64,000 nucleotides of DNA, taken from positions 29,708,693 to 29,772,692 of the forward strand of contig OV277871.1 of NCBI GenBank assembly GCA_922989275.2, written 5' to 3'. Each line of letters begins with the position of its first letter. The stretch's first letter is position 1. The stretch is from Gari tellinella (Eukaryota; Mollusca; Bivalvia; Cardiida; Psammobiidae). The translations under genes and the position numbers were made by a program. Below are positions 63,775-64,000 of the stretch, in pieces. The notes under the pieces are model-generated. The model was not told where the DNA came from, ran no database searches, and worked only from the letters and a program-made list of their open reading frames with translations.

Positions 63775-64000
63775 AGAAATGCCATTTTCTTTTTGTGATA
63801 AGAAGAATAACAAATCGCGACCACAACAATAATAATCAACAATAACCACAATAAACAGAAAGAAAGATAAGAAATAATCGAAAAAGAAAGTTTTTAACCA
63901 CAACAATTATTAATAAAATCAATAATAACGATGATAATAATGGTAATAATCATCATAACAATAACAACAATAATAATATCTATAATTATCATAATTTTAA
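63775..64000. repeat. AT-rich simple sequence (AATAATC/ACAATAAT)
   Basis: Irregular AAT/AAC-type triplet repeat running to the window edge; open minus frame at 63616-63906 is composition-driven. Confidence 0.8.

Overview
The window is nuclear DNA of an animal, most likely a bivalve mollusc. It has a three-exon beta-tubulin gene, a multi-exon gene with an IgGFc-binding-protein N-terminal domain (a family common in lophotrochozoans), a two-exon gene for a small secreted cysteine-rich peptide with a lustrin-like cysteine pattern, and non-coding DNA packed with short inverted-repeat transposons. The taxon is inferred from protein resemblance and repeat style only. Nothing bacterial or viral was recognised.

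Layout. 0.4-11.3 kb is mostly dead transposons: a Tc1 relict, a GC-rich CGGCCG array, a truncated non-LTR reverse transcriptase, a 546-bp MITE, and a 2.3-kb inverted-repeat element with a Tc1-like transposase nested in it. 11.4-27.7 kb on the minus strand carries six coding exons of the IgGFc-binding-like gene: signal-peptide exon at 27.6 kb, then 26.3, 21.5, 16.0, 15.0 and 11.5 kb. All phases agree. The 3' part of the gene was not found. 27.8-34.0 kb holds MITEs, palindromes and AT-rich DNA. 34.2-47.8 kb on the plus strand is a complete beta-tubulin gene (19 + 155 + 269 codons, 443 aa) whose two large introns are built almost wholly of MITEs, tandem repeats, a foldback element and a TTAA-flanked transposon. 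48-62.6 kb has more MITEs, a very short LTR element whose LTR carries a tRNA-like pol III promoter, LINE remains, satellite-like arrays, an orphan first exon (51.75 kb) and the intact two-exon cysteine-rich peptide gene (61.57-62.59 kb).

The most unusual signal is the MITE population. At least five terminal-repeat families (A, C, D with TA target sites and CAGT ends, pogo-like; B, E, F with TTAA sites and CCC/CTC ends, piggyBac-like; plus a GGGCCCG-ended family) all carry a long near-perfect palindrome at their centre. The palindromes fall into two core classes. Class 1 contains AAACAGTTTGGA and GATCAGACGCCG. Class 2 contains AAAGCA, TGAAAGTAAA and CAGAA. Each class occurs inside both TA-type and TTAA-type elements, so the hairpin core looks like a module separable from the transposon ends. 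One family-A copy lacks the core. MITEs sit about 7 bp after both 5' splice sites of the tubulin gene, and several MITEs share TTAA sites end to end or are nested up to three deep.

Family names A-I are labels used only in this answer. Boundaries of degraded elements are approximate.
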